DNA from: an uncultured Lachnospiraceae bacterium
Lineage (GTDB): Bacteria; Bacillota; Clostridia; Lachnospirales; Lachnospiraceae
Reading direction: 5' to 3'
DNA length: 13,317 bases
NCBI GenBank assembly: GCA_946631935.1
Contig: CAMPAP010000133.1
Coordinates: 1 to 13,317 of the forward strand
Shown here: positions 11,857-13,317 of the stretch, in pieces
How positions within the stretch are numbered: position 1 is the first letter of the stretch
Layout: every line of letters starts with the position of its first letter
Notes under the pieces: generated by a model
Seen by the model: only the letters and a program-made list of their open reading frames with translations
Database searches by the model: none
What the model was told of the DNA's origin: nothing
Translations under genes and position numbers: made by a program

Positions 11857-13317
11857 TTACCGAGAGATGCAAGTCTTTCCTCCACCTGAGCCATCATCTG
11901 TCTGTATTTTTCCTGCTTTGCCTTCTCTTCATCGATCTTTGCCTGAGGCGCCTTGGAAAGGAACTTTTCGTTGGTGAGCATGCTCCCGGAACGCTTAAGT
12001 TCTCCCTCAAGACGGGCTTTTTCCTTGGAAAGACGCTCTTTTTCAGCTGCAATGTCCACAAGCTCCGCAAAAGGAATATAGAGAGTCGCACCTGCAATGA
12101 CCACGGAAACCGCATCGTCCGCGATACCCGACTTGTCTGTCTGAGTCTTTACATCCGATGCATATGAAAGGGATGCAAAGAAAAGTCTGCCCTCTTCAAA
12201 TACCTTAAGGATGTCCTTATCCTCGGAAACCACGAATACTTCAGCCTTCTTGGAAGGCGCAACGTTCATCTCGGAACGGATATTTCTGATACCCTTTACA
12301 GCGGTCTTTATTATCTCAACCGCGTTTTCCTCTTCGGGGAATGCGCGGTCTTTTGTGAATTCGGGCCAACTGCTTACCATGATGGACTCTTCCTCATCCT
12401 GGATCGTACAGAAGATCTCCTCTGTTATAAAAGGCATATAAGGGTGAAGGAGCTTGAGCGCATCGATAAGAACGGTCTTAAGGGTCCAAAGGGCCGCATT
12501 TTGTCCCTTCTCGTCATCAGTTGCATAGAGTCTGGGTTTTACCATCTCGATATACCAGTCGCAGAACTCTTCCCAAAGGAAATCGTAAACCTTCTGAACC
12601 GCGATACCAAGCTCGAAACGGTCCATATTGTCGGTCATATCTTTTACAAGCGTGTTGAGTCTTGAGATGATCCACTTGTCTACGGGAAGAAGGTCGCTTG
12701 TTTCCGGCTTTGAGATGCCTTTTCCGTTCTTTTGGACGAACTGGTCCTCGTTCATCATTATGAATCTCGACGCATTCCAGATCTTGTTTGCAAAGTTCCT
12801 GCTGTTTTCGACACGTTCATAGTAGAAACGCATGTCGTTTCCGGGTGCGTTTCCGGTGATGAGCGTAAGTCTTAATGCATCAGCTCCGTACTGGTCGATG
12901 ATCTCGAGAGGATCGATACCGTTTCCGAGAGACTTACTCATTTTTCTTCCCTGTGAGTCTCTTACAAGTCCGTGGAACAATACGGTCTTAAAAGGCTTTT
13001 CTCCCATATGCTCATATCCGGAGAAGATCATCCTGATTACCCAGAAGAAAATAATGTCATATCCGGTAACAAGAACGTCCGTGGGATAGAAGTATTTAAG
13101 ATCCTCGGTCTGTTCGGGCCATCCGAGGGTCTCAAAGGGCCAAAGAGCCGATGAGAACCAGGTATCAAGTGTATCGGGATCCTGCTTCATGTGCTCGCAT
13201 CCGCACTTGGGACATTTTGCGGGTGCATTGAGATCCACAACCATCTCACCGCATTTTTCGCAGGTATATGCGGGGATCCTGTGCCCCCACCAGAGCTGTC
13301 TTGAGATACACCAGTCA
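11853..13317 (-). CDS. valS: Valyl-tRNA synthetase ValS (5' end cut by window edge)
   Basis: Class I aminoacyl-tRNA synthetase that charges tRNA-Val. The C-terminal 487 residues are present, and the frame enters from the right edge; the family is about 880 residues, so the N-terminal part with HIGH and most of the editing domain is outside. Seen, counted from the edge: DWCISRQLWWGHRIPA at the start, a zinc knuckle TCEKCGE...KCPKCG, DTLDTWFSSALWP, TDVLVTGYDIIFFWVIRM, the ATP-binding KMSKS in GRKMSKSLGNGIDPLEII, then the anticodon-binding helical domain and the C-terminal coiled coil (ERLSKEKARLEGELKRSG and onward) typical of ValS, ending LASLGN. It is intact over the visible part. No tRNA-sensing leader can be judged because the upstream side is not included. 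Confidence 0.97.
   Translation of the reverse strand, partial: DWCISRQLWWGHRIPAYTCEKCGEMVVDLNAPAKCPKCGCEHMKQDPDTLDTWFSSALWPFETLGWPEQTEDLKYFYPTDVLVTGYDIIFFWVIRMIFSGYEHMGEKPFKTVLFHGLVRDSQGRKMSKSLGNGIDPLEIIDQYGADALRLTLITGNAPGNDMRFYYERVENSRNFANKIWNASRFIMMNEDQFVQKNGKGISKPETSDLLPVDKWIISRLNTLVKDMTDNMDRFELGIAVQKVYDFLWEEFCDWYIEMVKPRLYATDDEKGQNAALWTLKTVLIDALKLLHPYMPFITEEIFCTIQDEEESIMVSSWPEFTKDRAFPEEENAVEIIKTAVKGIRNIRSEMNVAPSKKAEVFVVSEDKDILKVFEEGRLFFASLSYASDVKTQTDKSGIADDAVSVVIAGATLYIPFAELVDIAAEKERLSKEKARLEGELKRSGSMLTNEKFLSKAPQAKIDEEKAKQEKYRQMMAQVEERLASLGN

Noticed and set aside
1..13317. Defence system, prophage, integrative element or CRISPR
   Set aside because: No integrase, transposase, repeats with spacers, toxin-antitoxin pair, tRNA-flanked edges or nuclease-type genes were seen. 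Gene content is core metabolism and envelope.

Overview
The window looks like a chromosomal segment of a Gram-positive Clostridia bacterium, most likely of the family Lachnospiraceae. The evidence is gene content and style: an argC-argJ-argB-argD block with a short type 2 ArgC, a LytTR-type response regulator, a membrane-anchored GH25 muramidase, a zinc-ribbon/TPR membrane protein, strong AGGAG-type ribosome binding sites and moderate GC. Species cannot be assigned from sequence alone. Most of the window is ordinary core metabolism. I found no phage, insertion sequence, CRISPR array, rRNA or tRNA.

Left part (1-4864, minus strand): an arginine biosynthesis operon read right to left, argC, a small GNAT acetyltransferase, argJ, argB, argD. 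argD runs off the left edge only a few codons before its expected end. Together these genes take glutamate, through N-acetylglutamate, to N-acetylornithine. ArgJ recycles the acetyl group to release ornithine. The unassigned GNAT sits inside this pathway operon.

Centre (4865-6456): an AT-rich divergent intergenic region of about 299 bases separates argC (minus) from argG (plus). It carries two ARG-box-like palindromes, suggesting joint control by an ArgR/AhrC-type repressor, plus candidate promoters on both strands. argG (argininosuccinate synthase) ends in a clear intrinsic terminator. argH does not follow.

Centre right (6472-7673, plus): a two-gene unit of an orphan LytTR response regulator and an overlapping small protein resembling the uncharacterised DUF5721 family. 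No sensor kinase lies next to it.

Right part (7722-13317, minus): valS (C-terminal 487 codons) at the edge, then a promoter whose -35 box overlaps the valS stop codon and whose transcript would begin with the hairpin that also looks like the valS terminator. Downstream come a 64-residue small protein, a zinc-ribbon/TPR/transmembrane/TPR protein and a translationally coupled single-pass GH25 muramidase, which look like a cell-envelope unit. After a 91-base gap follow a tandem ACT-domain protein, an overlapping 86-residue hypothetical protein and ridA, which look like an amino-acid-metabolism unit.

The least explained parts are the GNAT inside the arg operon, the regulator/DUF5721-like pair, the TPR-GH25 membrane pair, and the ACT/86-residue pair.
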